Below, piece by piece: positions 27,410 through 36,517 of a stretch of DNA of 64,000 nucleotides. Each line of letters starts with the position of its first letter. Position 1 is the stretch's first letter. The DNA is from Flavobacterium sp. (lineage in GTDB: Bacteria > Bacteroidota > Bacteroidia > Flavobacteriales > Flavobacteriaceae). The notes under the pieces are model-generated. The model ran no database searches. It was not told the origin of the DNA and saw only the letters and a program-made list of their open reading frames with translations. The stretch lies in NCBI RefSeq assembly GCF_024642105.1, contig NZ_JAHEBT010000052.1, positions 496,001-560,000 on the forward strand. Direction: 5' to 3'. The translations under genes were made by a program, and so were the position numbers.

Positions 27410-27733
27410 CTATTTTCCTAACAACAGCACTTCATTCGCAACGATATCGGTTACATACCGTTTTTCTCCATTTTTATCTTCGTAAGTGCGGTGTGTTAAT
27501 TTGCCTTCAATGGCGATTTCTTTTCCTTTGGTTACATATTTTTCTATAATTTCAGCCGTTTTACCCCAAGCCGTAACGCGATGCCATTCGGTTTGCTCTA
27601 CTTTGTCTCCGTTGTCTTTGTAATAGACATCATTCGTTGCGATTGTGATAGTGGCTACTTTTTTTCCTCCTTCTAGGTTTTTAACTTCAGGATCTTGACC
27701 TACTCTTCCGATTAATTGTACTCTGTTTTTCAT
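27410..27733 (-). CDS. ssb: Single-stranded DNA-binding protein, short form
   Basis: A 107-residue OB-fold SSB (MKNRVQLIGRVGQDPEVKNLEGGKKVATITIATND, then TEWHRVTAWGKTAEIIEKYVTKG). The OB domain is complete but the protein stops at VANEVLLLGK, lacking both the flexible linker and the acidic C-terminal tip that recruits repair and replication partners in canonical SSB. Flavobacteria often carry a longer SSB elsewhere, so this is probably a second, partner-poor form. The ATG at 27731-27733 is chosen; upstream codons do not fit the family. Confidence 0.9.
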   Translation of the reverse strand: MKNRVQLIGRVGQDPEVKNLEGGKKVATITIATNDVYYKDNGDKVEQTEWHRVTAWGKTAEIIEKYVTKGKEIAIEGKLTHRTYEDKNGEKRYVTDIVANEVLLLGK

Positions 27734-28039
27734 AAGGCTTAAATATTTGTTAATTAATGTTTTATGTAATTCGCATTTCATTAAGTTTTTGCCTAAGGAA
27801 AATGCTCATTTTATGGCGTATAAATTTAAATGGTTAAAATAAAATGAGTTAACTGATTCGTTTCAATCAACAGTGCAAAGATGGAGGAGGTTCTAAAAAT
27901 TATTCGGTTACTAACTATTTACTTTCGGTTGTAACTATTTGTAAACATTTGTAAATGGAAAATATTTGATATATTTGATAGATTTTAAATATATTTATTG
28001 CGCATTATACACTATTTTAAGTCAAAAAATCCCAATCTT
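27734..28039. other. 306-base divergent spacer between ssb and the zinc-ribbon gene
   Basis: Contains no gene. It carries the plus-strand promoter at 27949-27977 and a pair of direct repeats ATTTGTAAA just upstream of its -7 region. Confidence 0.5.
27949..27977 (+). promoter_or_regulatory. Promoter of the zinc-ribbon gene
   Basis: TTG (27949-27951), an 18-base spacer and TATATTTG (27970-27977). The leader to the ATG at 28040 is about 60 bases. Confidence 0.6.
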
Positions 28040-28390
28040 ATGAATAAAAGCTGTTTAGAATGCGGAGATAAAATTATTGGCCGTGAAGACAAAAAATTTT
28101 GCAGCGATGGCTGTCGCAATGCATACAACAACAAAATCAACAAAGACAGCAACAATTTTATGCGCAACATCAACAACAAATTGCGTAAAAATTATCGCAT
28201 TTTGTGTGAATTGAATACCGAAGGAAAATCCAAAACTACCCGAACTAAATTATTGAGTAAAGGATTTGATTTTGACTATTTCACCAATATTTTGCAAACC
28301 AAAACAGGAAATACCTACTATTTCTTGTACGACCAAGGCTATATGGCTTTAGAAAACGACTATTTTATGCTTGTTAAAAAAGATATTTAA
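28040..28390 (+). CDS. Small zinc-ribbon protein
   Basis: A 116-residue protein with an N-terminal treble-clef/zinc ribbon: CLECGDKIIGREDKKFCSDGCRNAYNN provides four cysteines in the C-x2-C...C-x3-C layout. The rest is basic (NKLRKNYRILCELNTEGKSKTTRTKLLSKGFDFDYFTNI) and may bind nucleic acid. It resembles DUF2116-type Zn-ribbon proteins found across Flavobacteria; no function is established. The ATG at 28040 is preferred over a TTG at 27998. The M28 peptidase gene starts 26 bases after the stop. Confidence 0.72.
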   Translation: MNKSCLECGDKIIGREDKKFCSDGCRNAYNNKINKDSNNFMRNINNKLRKNYRILCELNTEGKSKTTRTKLLSKGFDFDYFTNILQTKTGNTYYFLYDQGYMALENDYFMLVKKDI

Positions 28391-28416
28391 TACCACACCC
28401 AAATCTGCCACCTCCA

Positions 28417-30825
28417 ATGAAAAAAAATTATTCTGCTCTTTACAGTTTCCTTTTCCTGCTAGCGATTCTTGCGTTAGCCTTTCTTACTATGATGCCACAA
28501 TGGACATCGGGTGAAGAAGGTCCGCTAACCGAATTCTCTACCCAAAGAGCTTTCAAACAAGTGAGAGCTATTTCGCGTCAACCTCATTTTGTAGGTTCTA
28601 AAAACCACGAAGAAGTAGCTAATTATCTACTAAAGGAATTGCAAAAATTAGGATTGGAAACTTCCATACAAGAAGGCTATACGTTAAGTGATTGGGGGAA
28701 TTTGGTGAAATCAAAAAATCTTTTGGCAAGAATCAAAGGAACCGATAGTTCCAAAGCCTTATTGCTTTTATCGCATTATGATAGTGCGCCACATTCGTAT
28801 TCCTTAGGCGCCAGCGATGCGGGTTCGGGAGTAGCTACCATTTTAGAAAGTGTCCGAACATTTTTATACAACAAAACCGCACACAAAAATGATATCATCA
28901 TTCTCTTCACTGATGCCGAAGAATTGGGTTTGAATGGCGCAGCGCTCTTTGTTACCCAGCATCAATGGGCAAAAGAAGTGGGGGTCGTTTTGAACTTTGA
29001 AGCGCGCGGCTCATCAGGCCCTAGTTATATGTTGATGGAAACCAATGGTGGAAATGCCGGATTGGTACACGAATTTGCTGCCGCAAAAGTGCCGCTTCCC
29101 GCTTCCAATTCCTTGATGTATAGTATTTATAAAATGCTACCCAACGATACCGACTTGACTGTTTTTAGAGAACAAGGCAATATCCAAGGTTATAATTTTG
29201 CATTCATCGACGATCACTACAATTACCACACCGCACAAGACGATAGCAAACACCTCAACAAAAAAACATTAGAACATCAAGGCACGTATTTAATGCCTTT
29301 ATTGCATTATTTTGCTAATGCCAATTTTGACGCTACTGTTTCCAAAGAAGACTACGCTTATTTTACCCTACCATTTACTTTTGTCAGTTATCCATTTAGT
29401 TGGATTGTACCAATGGTATTGATTGCTTTAGGACTTTTTGTGCTCTTGGTTTTCGTAGGAGTTGGAAAGCGCATTTTATCATTCAAAGAAATTGGCAAAG
29501 GTGGTATTCCGTTTTTGGGTGCTACACTTACTAGCGGATTGTTGGCTTATTTTGGTTGGAAGTTGTTGCTGAATTACTATCCGCAATACAATGACTTACT
29601 CAACGGATTTACTTACAACGGTCATTCTTATATTGCAGGATTTGTAGCTTTAACTTTAGCCATTTGTTTTATCTTTTACCATTTTTTCTCAGAGAAGAAA
29701 ACCACAATGAATCATTTTGTGGCACCCCTTTTCCTTTGGATATTGATTAATTGCGGATTGGCCTTTGCTTTAAAAGGAGCTGGGTTTTTAATTATTCCGG
29801 TGTTTTTTGGTTTGATTGCCTTTGGATTTTTTATTCTGACGCAAAAATCAAATGCCCTACTCAATTTAATTTGTAGTATTCCTGCACTTTTAATTATTGC
29901 ACCATTCATTCAAATGTTCCCTATTGGGCTAGGACTTAAAGTGCTTTTTGGAAGCGCTATTTTGACCGCTTTGACCTTTGGATTGCTGTTGCCGGTTTTT
30001 GGGGCTTACGCCAAAAAAGGATCGTGGTCATTATTGTTTTTGGCGATTGCCGGTGTCTTTTTTGCAAAAGCGCACGTGCAATCGGGTTATGAATTAGGCA
30101 AAGCCAAATCCAATAGCTTGCTCTACATCTATAATGCCGACACCCAAAAAGCCAATTGGGTAACTTATGACACCAATTTAGACCCGTGGACTAAAAACTA
30201 TTTGGGGAACCATCCTCAAAATGCTGATTTTATGAAAGACACGCCGTTGTTTAGCAAATACAATTCCGGTTTTACCTACGCTGCAGAGGCGCCTAAAAAA
30301 GAATTGGCTCAACCTACCATCGAGTTTTTAAAAGATCAAATAGTAGGTAATCAACGCCAATTAAAAATTAGAATTACACCCAATCGCAACGTGAATCGTT
30401 ATGATATTTTTGCTTCCGAAGAAATGATTCTTTATAATTTCAAGGCAAATGGCGTTCAAGCTATTGGACAAAAAGGCGCTAAATACGACCGTAAAAAAGG
30501 GAAAAAAATATTGAGTTATTATGTAGTAGGGAATGAACCGCTAGAAGTGGAATTCAGCATAGATAAGCTAGTTCCTTTCGATATGGAGTTATTAGAAAGT
30601 TCATTTGACTTGATGCGCAATGCCTTGTTTCCAATGATTCAAAGGCAAAATTGGATGATGCCAACTCCATTTGTTTTGAATGACGCAGTTGTGATTCAAG
30701 AAAAAATTATTCCAAAACCTGTAGTGAAAACGGAGATGAAAAAAGTAGTAGCCGTTCCTGTAGTTCAAGATAGTCTGACCGAACCAAAACCTGGGATAGA
30801 AATCGAAACTCCTAAAGTACCTTAA
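28417..30825 (+). CDS. Membrane-anchored M28 family zinc aminopeptidase
   Basis: An 802-residue protein: one N-terminal helix (about 8-26), an extracytoplasmic M28 peptidase domain (about 50-310), then about eight transmembrane helices (310-560) and a C-terminal soluble domain. Metal ligands are visible in LLLSHYDSAP, ASDAGSG, FTDAEELGLNGA (catalytic Glu-Glu) and DDHYNYHTAQDD. The layout resembles membrane-bound M28 enzymes such as fungal/ER-type metallopeptidases. The tail (EKIIPKPVVKTEMKKVVAVPVV) is low-complexity. It probably degrades peptides outside the inner membrane. The SDR gene begins 12 bases later. Confidence 0.86.
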   Translation: MKKNYSALYSFLFLLAILALAFLTMMPQWTSGEEGPLTEFSTQRAFKQVRAISRQPHFVGSKNHEEVANYLLKELQKLGLETSIQEGYTLSDWGNLVKSKNLLARIKGTDSSKALLLLSHYDSAPHSYSLGASDAGSGVATILESVRTFLYNKTAHKNDIIILFTDAEELGLNGAALFVTQHQWAKEVGVVLNFEARGSSGPSYMLMETNGGNAGLVHEFAAAKVPLPASNSLMYSIYKMLPNDTDLTVFREQGNIQGYNFAFIDDHYNYHTAQDDSKHLNKKTLEHQGTYLMPLLHYFANANFDATVSKEDYAYFTLPFTFVSYPFSWIVPMVLIALGLFVLLVFVGVGKRILSFKEIGKGGIPFLGATLTSGLLAYFGWKLLLNYYPQYNDLLNGFTYNGHSYIAGFVALTLAICFIFYHFFSEKKTTMNHFVAPLFLWILINCGLAFALKGAGFLIIPVFFGLIAFGFFILTQKSNALLNLICSIPALLIIAPFIQMFPIGLGLKVLFGSAILTALTFGLLLPVFGAYAKKGSWSLLFLAIAGVFFAKAHVQSGYELGKAKSNSLLYIYNADTQKANWVTYDTNLDPWTKNYLGNHPQNADFMKDTPLFSKYNSGFTYAAEAPKKELAQPTIEFLKDQIVGNQRQLKIRITPNRNVNRYDIFASEEMILYNFKANGVQAIGQKGAKYDRKKGKKILSYYVVGNEPLEVEFSIDKLVPFDMELLESSFDLMRNALFPMIQRQNWMMPTPFVLNDAVVIQEKIIPKPVVKTEMKKVVAVPVVQDSLTEPKPGIEIETPKVP

Positions 30826-30837
30826 GAGGTAATCAAT

Positions 30838-31641
30838 ATGGCGCAAATTAGTATTTTAGGCTGTGGCTGGCTAGGTTTCCCTTTGGCGAAAGCCTTAGTT
30901 CATAACGGATTTTTGGTAAAAGGTTCGACTACCTCAACAGAGAAAGTATCTATTTTAAAATCGGCAGGAATTGAGCCTTTTATAGTACAATTAGAAGAAG
31001 AAAAAATCAGTGAATCTGTTGCTGATTTTTTGGCTCATAGCCAAATTTTAATTGTGAACATTCCGCCTAAATTAAGAGGCAATTCAACTGAAAATTTTGT
31101 TGCCAAAATAGCCACTTTACTTCCTTTTATTGAAAAATCAACGGTTGAAAAAGTGCTTTTTGTGAGTTCGACTTCAGTGTATGGCGAGGATAATGAATTC
31201 GTTACTGAAGACACTCCTTTAAACCCAGACACAGAAGGTGGGCGCCAACTGGTAATTGTAGAAAGTCTTTTGCAAAAAAACACCCATTTTGAGACGACCA
31301 TCTTGCGTTTTGGAGGTTTGATTGGAGAGGATAGAAATCCGGTTCGGTTTTTATCGGGACGAGAAAATATTGAAAACCCAGACGCACCCATTAACTTAAT
31401 TCATCAAGACGATTGTATTGGTAGTATTGAAAAAATTATAGCCTTAAATTCTTGGAATGAAATTTTTAATGCTGTAGCGCCTTTTCACCCAAGTAGAAAA
31501 GAATATTATACTCAAAAAGCAACCGATTTGAATTTGGCTTTGCCTAAATTTGCTGCTTCAAATTCCATTGCAGGCAAAACGATTTTGAATGACAAACTCA
31601 TTAAATACCTGCAATATTCCTTTATAAAACCAAGATTATAA
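30838..31641 (+). CDS. NAD(P)-binding SDR/epimerase-like protein (YeeZ-type)
   Basis: A 267-residue Rossmann protein: ISILGCGWLGFPLAKALVHNGF at the N-terminus, NIPPKLRGN, then the SDR-like VLFVSSTSVYGEDNEFVTEDT with Ser-Ser-Thr and Tyr of the active-site region, and TILRFGGLIGEDR. E. coli YeeZ is a close architectural match. The reaction is unknown. It is 12 bases after the M28 gene and one base before the GTG of the original EamA frame, suggesting a four-gene transcript. Confidence 0.78.
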   Translation: MAQISILGCGWLGFPLAKALVHNGFLVKGSTTSTEKVSILKSAGIEPFIVQLEEEKISESVADFLAHSQILIVNIPPKLRGNSTENFVAKIATLLPFIEKSTVEKVLFVSSTSVYGEDNEFVTEDTPLNPDTEGGRQLVIVESLLQKNTHFETTILRFGGLIGEDRNPVRFLSGRENIENPDAPINLIHQDDCIGSIEKIIALNSWNEIFNAVAPFHPSRKEYYTQKATDLNLALPKFAASNSIAGKTILNDKLIKYLQYSFIKPRL

Positions 31642-31710
31642 CGTGAGAACCCGAATAAAAAATGCTTTTCTAAACCAAATCAAAACTATTGGTTTGCCCA
31701 TTTTAGCCCT

Positions 31711-32565
31711 ATGTTGGGTCAGTTTTTTTGGGGTACTACTTGGATTGCTTCCAAAGAAGGTGTGAAACACATGCCCGCTTTGCAACTCGCTGCTATCCGA
31801 CAATTTATACCTGGATTACTTTATATCATTTTTTTCACCATTCGAAAAGCACCTTGGCCCAAGGGTAAACAGTGGAAAACGATTTTCATTTTGGCTGCAC
31901 TAAATTTTGTGCTAAGCAATGGACTCAGTACTTGGGGGGTAAAATACATTAGTAGTGGATTAGGCGCTATTATTGGTGCTTGCGTTCCACTATGGGTGGC
32001 GATTATTTCATTGATTAGAGGAGAACGTTTAATTCGTTTAACTTTCATTGGTTTAATAACCAGTTTTAGTGGTGTTTGCATCGTATTTTATGACCATTTA
32101 AATGACTTTCTATCGCCTGATTTCCAATTCGGAATTATTGTGTCCATAATATCTACTGTAACTTGGGCCTTTGGAACTTTATATACCAAGAAAAAATCAG
32201 CTAGTTTCAATCCTTATTTTAGTTTAGGATTACAAATGTTTATTTCGAGTATTATTCTATTTGCTTTTACAGGAGCTACGGGTACCGCTGTACCTTTAGA
32301 TACTATTCCTGCCATTTCTTGGTGGGCTATAGGGTATCTAGTTATTGTAGGTTCAATCCTCACTTTCACAGCTTTTATCTATTCATTACAACATCTTCCT
32401 GCTCATATTAGTACCATTTATGCTTATATAAATCCAATAGTAGCAGTGCTTTTAGGCACTATTATTTTCAATGAGTCATTAACCTTTCCTATCATTATCG
32501 GTGGAAGTATTACTCTGATTGGTTTGTATGTAGTAAATCAATCCTTGAGAAAAAATAGAGCATAA
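31711..32565 (+). CDS. EamA/DMT-family transporter with disrupted N-terminus (probable frameshift)
   Basis: A drug/metabolite transporter of ten expected transmembrane helices, two EamA repeats (WGTTWIASKEGV early; TVTWAFGTLYTKK and AYINPIVAVLLGTIIF in repeat two). The first in-frame ATG (31711) starts in the middle of helix 1. An overlapping frame from GTG at 31643 encodes the expected upstream half (NQIKTIGLPILALCWVSFF) and would join exactly if the run of seven T at 31723-31729 had eight. So a one-base deletion, phase variation or a sequencing error is likely. Transport substrate unknown. Cotranscribed with the SDR gene upstream and probably the AraC regulator downstream. Confidence 0.8.
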   Translation: MLGQFFWGTTWIASKEGVKHMPALQLAAIRQFIPGLLYIIFFTIRKAPWPKGKQWKTIFILAALNFVLSNGLSTWGVKYISSGLGAIIGACVPLWVAIISLIRGERLIRLTFIGLITSFSGVCIVFYDHLNDFLSPDFQFGIIVSIISTVTWAFGTLYTKKKSASFNPYFSLGLQMFISSIILFAFTGATGTAVPLDTIPAISWWAIGYLVIVGSILTFTAFIYSLQHLPAHISTIYAYINPIVAVLLGTIIFNESLTFPIIIGGSITLIGLYVVNQSLRKNRA

Positions 32566-32598
32566 CAGTGAGGAAGTAGTTTTTTAATTCTAAAAGAA

Positions 32599-33498
32599 AT
32601 GAGTGAAGAATACATCAAGCGAGTGAATACAATATTGACTTATATTGACAACAATTTAAGTGGCGATTTATCTTTAGAAACTATTGCTAAACTAGGCTTT
32701 TATTCTCCTTTTCACTTTCACCGCCTTTTTAAGTCAATAACTAATGAAACTTTGAATGGATATGTGACTCGCAAAAGGATTGAAAAAGCAGCTTCATTAC
32801 TGATGCATAAGAAAGACGTAAACATTGCTGAGCTTGTTTTACAATTTGGATTTAGTAGTAATGCTACATTTACAAGAGCCTTCAAGAAATATTACAAACA
32901 AAGTCCAAGCGGTTTTAGAAAGTCTCATTTCAATTCATTTAGCAAGATTAGCAAAACGAATAGCAAGAAAGGAAAAGAAAATAGCGCTTCAGAAGAATAC
33001 ATTTGTACCCTTACTAACCTAAAAGAATGGATACAAATGAATGCTACAATTGAAATTAAAGAACTCCCTAAAATGGATTGGGCTTTTATCACTCAGATTG
33101 GTCCCGAAGGATTAGATGCTGCTTATGGAAAATTACTCCAATGGGCAATTCCTAAAGGTCTTGTTGGAGAAAATCTAAAAATGGGGCGTATTTATCACGA
33201 TAGTTTTAAAATAACCGAACCTGATAAAGTACGAATGAGCGCTTGTCTTTTGCTTCCATCACCGATTGAACTGACTGGCGAAATTGGTTTAACAGCAACT
33301 CCAAAAGGAAAATGCATCGTAGGTCATTTTGAGATAGCACCTCATGATTTTGGGAAGTCTTGGCAATCCCTATTTATTTGGATGAATGAAAATGGATATA
33401 AAAAAGCAGACGAAAATCCATTTGAAATAATCCACAATAATTTCAATGAGCATCCGGAGAAAAAATGCATTGTAGACTTGTGTATTCCTATCGAATAA
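32599..33498 (+). CDS. AraC-family regulator with GyrI-like effector domain
   Basis: A 299-residue transcription factor. The N-terminal pair of helix-turn-helix motifs (about 5-110: LSLETIAKLGFYSPFHFHRLFK, NIAELVLQFGFSSNATFTRAFKKYY) is followed by a GyrI-like small-molecule-binding domain (about 145-299: IEIKELPKMDWAFITQIG, GKCIVGHFEIAPHDFGKSW). This is the Rob/SoxS-like layout that senses amphipathic compounds. It lies 33 bases after the EamA transporter, so it may regulate that gene. A strong terminator follows immediately. Confidence 0.9.
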   Translation: MSEEYIKRVNTILTYIDNNLSGDLSLETIAKLGFYSPFHFHRLFKSITNETLNGYVTRKRIEKAASLLMHKKDVNIAELVLQFGFSSNATFTRAFKKYYKQSPSGFRKSHFNSFSKISKTNSKKGKENSASEEYICTLTNLKEWIQMNATIEIKELPKMDWAFITQIGPEGLDAAYGKLLQWAIPKGLVGENLKMGRIYHDSFKITEPDKVRMSACLLLPSPIELTGEIGLTATPKGKCIVGHFEIAPHDFGKSWQSLFIWMNENGYKKADENPFEIIHNNFNEHPEKKCIVDLCIPIE

Positions 33499-33502
33499 AA
33501 AT

Positions 33503-33534
33503 AAAAAAACCGATTATTGCTAATCGGTTTTTTT
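33503..33534. terminator. Bidirectional terminator
   Basis: A perfect 14-bp stem (AAAAAAACCGATTA / TAATCGGTTTTTTT) with loop TTGC, between the convergent AraC and M13 peptidase genes. It has T-runs on both strands. Confidence 0.9.
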
Positions 33535-33552
33535 GTTTTTTATAATTCAAGA

Positions 33553-35616
33553 TTACCAAATTTTAACTCTCTTTTCAGGAGCGATATACATTCCGTCAGT
33601 AGGCTGTATATTGAAGGCTTGATAAAACGTGTCTACATTTTGTAATGGTACATAGGCACGGTACATTCCTGGAGTGTGTGGATCTGTTTTTACTTGACTT
33701 TTCAAAGCTTCGTCTCTCATTTTTGAACGCCAAATGGTTGACCAAGAAATAAAGAAACGTTGTTCTGGAGTGTATCCGTCGATTAATCCAGGATTTCCAT
33801 TGGCTTTCAAATACAATTGCAATCCATCATACGCCGCATTTACGCCTCCTAAATCTCCAATATTTTCTCCTAAAGTAAATTTACCATCTACAAAAGTTCC
33901 AGGCAAGGGTTGTAATGCACTGTATTGTGCTGCCAAAGCTCCAGTTAGAGCTGTAAATTGTTTCAAATCGTCTGCTGTCCACCAATCTACTAAATTACCA
34001 TCAGCATTGTATCTTGCTCCTGAATCGTCAAATCCATGAGAAATCTCATGCCCGATTACAGCTCCAATTCCGCCATAATTAACAGCTTCATCTGCTTGAT
34101 AATTATAAAATGGGGGTTGCAAAATCGCCGCTGGAAATACAATTTCGTTATACGAAGGATTGTAATACGCATTTACCGTTTGTGGAGACATTCCCCATTT
34201 TTCTTTATCAACCGGTTTTTTCAATTCCGCTAAATTTTCATTGAACGACCATTGCGAAAGGTTTTTTACGTTTTCAAAGTACGTTCCTCCCTCAGCTGGC
34301 GCTTTGACTACCAATGCAGAATAATCTTCCCATTTGTCTGGATAACCAATTTTGATTCTTGATTTTTTCAATTTAGCAATCGCGCTTTTCTTGGTCTCTT
34401 GAGACATCCAAGCCAAATTATTAATTCTATTTTCGAAAGCTAAGAATACGTTTTTAATCATTTTCTCTGCTTTGGCTTTGGCTTCAGCTGGGAATTTTTT
34501 CTCTACATATAATTTCCCTAAAGCTTCGCCAATAGCGCCATTAATCACTTGAAGTGCACGTTCTTCAAGTGGTCTTTGTTTTACAGCTCCTGTTAGGGTT
34601 TTTCCATAAAACTCCCAGTTGGCATTTCCCAATTTAGTTGACAATTGACCCGCTGACTTATTTAAAAGCGTCCAACGCATATAGGCCTTCCAATCTTCTA
34701 CTTTATTTTCTTTTAAAATACCTTCTAAAGCCGTTAGGTATTTAGGCTGAGAAACAATTAATGAATCGGTTTTAGGTAATCCAATTTGCGTTAAATAGCT
34801 ATCCCAATTAATTGACGGCGTCAATTTTTGTAAGTCTTTAACCGTCATTGGATTATATGATTTTCTTCTATCTCTTCGTTCCACTCTATCAAATCGCGGT
34901 TTTGACATCGCGGTTTCAAAAGCTAGTATTTTTTCTGCTTGAGACTGTGCTTCAGCTGGTTTTTCACCTATCATTTGCAACATCTTGGCCACATGAAGTA
35001 CATACTTAGCTCGTTTTTCTTTCGAATCAGCATCTTCAGAAACGTAGTAATCTCTATCAGGCAATCCTACACTACCTGGGCCCACATTAATGATATTTCT
35101 GTTGCTGTTTTTAGCATCTACACCAATACCAACACCAAAAAAACCAAGACCTCCTACAGGTGCCATTTGAGTTAACAAAGCTTGCAAATCGGCAGTGTTT
35201 TTCACCGCATTAATTTTCGCGAGGTAAGGTTTTAATGGAGCATATCCTTGCTTGTTTCTACTAACAGTATCCATTATAGATTTGTACAAATTGATTGCTT
35301 TCCCTTGGTCTGTATTCGATTTATAAATAGGGTTTTTTGCCGCTTCTTTCAAGATAGCCAAAGCATCTTCGTCTGTTTTTTGACGTAATTCATCAAAACT
35401 TCCCCAACGTGTTTTATCGTTAGGAATTTGAGTATTATCTAACCAAGTTCCATTGACAAAACGGAAAAAATCGGTGCTTGGTTTCACCTTTTGATCCATA
35501 AAATTTAGATTAATTCCAGGTTGTTTGTTTTCTGTTACAGTCTGAGCTTGAGTTGCTGTAACCGATAACATCGCTGGAATTACAAAAAGCATAGTACTCT
35601 TAAATAACTTTTTCAT
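33553..35616 (-). CDS. M13 family zinc endopeptidase (neprilysin/PepO type)
   Basis: A 687-residue exported metallopeptidase. A signal peptide ends near VTATQAQ. The zinc site is HEISH in GAVIGHEISHGFDDSGARY, with the third ligand in ENIGDLGGVNAAYDG. NAYYNPSYNEIVFPAAILQPPFY is the family's substrate-binding segment, and the protein ends in ...RVKIW. It should cleave small peptides in the periplasm or outside. The strong TTG/TAGATTTG promoter upstream and the terminator downstream make it a single-gene unit. Confidence 0.94.
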   Translation of the reverse strand: MKKLFKSTMLFVIPAMLSVTATQAQTVTENKQPGINLNFMDQKVKPSTDFFRFVNGTWLDNTQIPNDKTRWGSFDELRQKTDEDALAILKEAAKNPIYKSNTDQGKAINLYKSIMDTVSRNKQGYAPLKPYLAKINAVKNTADLQALLTQMAPVGGLGFFGVGIGVDAKNSNRNIINVGPGSVGLPDRDYYVSEDADSKEKRAKYVLHVAKMLQMIGEKPAEAQSQAEKILAFETAMSKPRFDRVERRDRRKSYNPMTVKDLQKLTPSINWDSYLTQIGLPKTDSLIVSQPKYLTALEGILKENKVEDWKAYMRWTLLNKSAGQLSTKLGNANWEFYGKTLTGAVKQRPLEERALQVINGAIGEALGKLYVEKKFPAEAKAKAEKMIKNVFLAFENRINNLAWMSQETKKSAIAKLKKSRIKIGYPDKWEDYSALVVKAPAEGGTYFENVKNLSQWSFNENLAELKKPVDKEKWGMSPQTVNAYYNPSYNEIVFPAAILQPPFYNYQADEAVNYGGIGAVIGHEISHGFDDSGARYNADGNLVDWWTADDLKQFTALTGALAAQYSALQPLPGTFVDGKFTLGENIGDLGGVNAAYDGLQLYLKANGNPGLIDGYTPEQRFFISWSTIWRSKMRDEALKSQVKTDPHTPGMYRAYVPLQNVDTFYQAFNIQPTDGMYIAPEKRVKIW

Positions 35617-35641
35617 TATTGATAATTTTAAAGTGATATGA

Positions 35642-35669
35642 CAAATCTATTGATAAATTATTTAAACAA
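35642..35669 (-). promoter_or_regulatory. Promoter of the M13 peptidase gene
   Basis: On the minus strand, TTG (complement of 35667-35669), a 17-base spacer and TAGATTTG (complement of 35642-35649), about 25 bases before the ATG. Confidence 0.7.
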
Positions 35670-35727
35670 TTGCTTTTAATGTGATTTTTTAATAAAATTG
35701 ATTCTGTAAATACACTTTTGAATTTCG

Positions 35728-35735
35728 TATTTTTG
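35728..35735 (+). promoter_or_regulatory. -7 element of the SCO1 gene
   Basis: TATTTTTG, 15 bases before the chosen ATG at 35751. No TTG at the ideal spacing is visible. Confidence 0.55.
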
Positions 35736-35750
35736 CATCAAATTTATAAG

Positions 35751-36416
35751 ATGAAATCTTTTTTATACAGATATAGAATTTTCTTTGGCGTACTAATTGT
35801 ATTTTCAATTGTTACTATTTCTTTGTTTTATTCGGCTTTAAAACCGGCTAAAACCTTACCCATCTACAACCCTGCTGATGTGAATCCAGAGTTGGTGGAT
35901 AGTGCGGTACAATATGTGAGTAAATACCATACGATTGCTGATTTTTCTTTTGTGAACCAAAATGGAAAAACCATTACTCAAAAGAATTATGAAGGTAAAA
36001 TTTATGTCGCCGATTTCTTTTTCACCACCTGCGGTTCGATTTGCCCAAAAATGACCACTAATTTAGAGGAAGTACAAAAAGCGATTATCAACAACCCGAA
36101 AGTCATGTTACTTTCTCATACCGTTTTCCCCGAAACGGATAGCGTTCCTGTTTTAAAAGAATATGCCATCAAACATCATGTTGACGATAGCAAATGGAAC
36201 CTCGTTACAGGCGATAAAAAAGCCATATATACTATGGCGCGAAAATCCTATTTAGCAGTAAAACTAGGCAAACCTTCAGAGCTATATGACATGGTACACA
36301 CCGAAAATTTTGTGCTGGTAGACCAAAAAAGACGCGTTCGCGGATTCTACGACGGAACAAATAAAGAAGACGTCCAACGCCTCATCGAAGATATTGCCTT
36401 TTTATCAGAACAATAA
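35751..36416 (+). CDS. SCO1/SenC copper chaperone-like protein
   Basis: A 221-residue inner-membrane protein with one N-terminal helix (about 9-28) and a periplasmic thioredoxin-like domain. Copper ligands are present: the Cys pair in TTCGSICPKM and the His in MVHTENFVLVDQ. SCO proteins deliver copper to, or reduce, the CuA site of cytochrome oxidase. The promoter fixes the start at 35751; the longer frame beginning at 35718 would overlap the -7 element. It precedes the feoAB operon by about 100 bases, but feoA has its own promoter. Confidence 0.9.
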   Translation: MKSFLYRYRIFFGVLIVFSIVTISLFYSALKPAKTLPIYNPADVNPELVDSAVQYVSKYHTIADFSFVNQNGKTITQKNYEGKIYVADFFFTTCGSICPKMTTNLEEVQKAIINNPKVMLLSHTVFPETDSVPVLKEYAIKHHVDDSKWNLVTGDKKAIYTMARKSYLAVKLGKPSELYDMVHTENFVLVDQKRRVRGFYDGTNKEDVQRLIEDIAFLSEQ

Positions 36417-36446
36417 AACTTCTTTTTGATTGATTTTTTAGTATAA

Positions 36447-36464
36447 AAATGATATTTATCATTT
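36447..36464. promoter_or_regulatory. Palindromic operator upstream of feoAB
   Basis: AAATGATATTTATCATTT is a perfect 8-bp inverted repeat with a 2-base centre. It overlaps the -33 TTG of the feoA promoter, the position expected for an iron- or manganese-responsive repressor (Fur or DtxR/MntR family). The regulator is inferred. Confidence 0.6.
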
Positions 36465-36491
36465 GGTTTACTATTAAAATCTGTACTTTTG
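36463..36491 (+). promoter_or_regulatory. feoAB promoter
   Basis: TTG (36463-36465), an 18-base spacer and TACTTTTG (36484-36491), with a leader of 26 bases to the start codon at 36518. Confidence 0.75.
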
Positions 36492-36517
36492 CAATCTTAA
36501 TTCAATCTAAATAAGGT

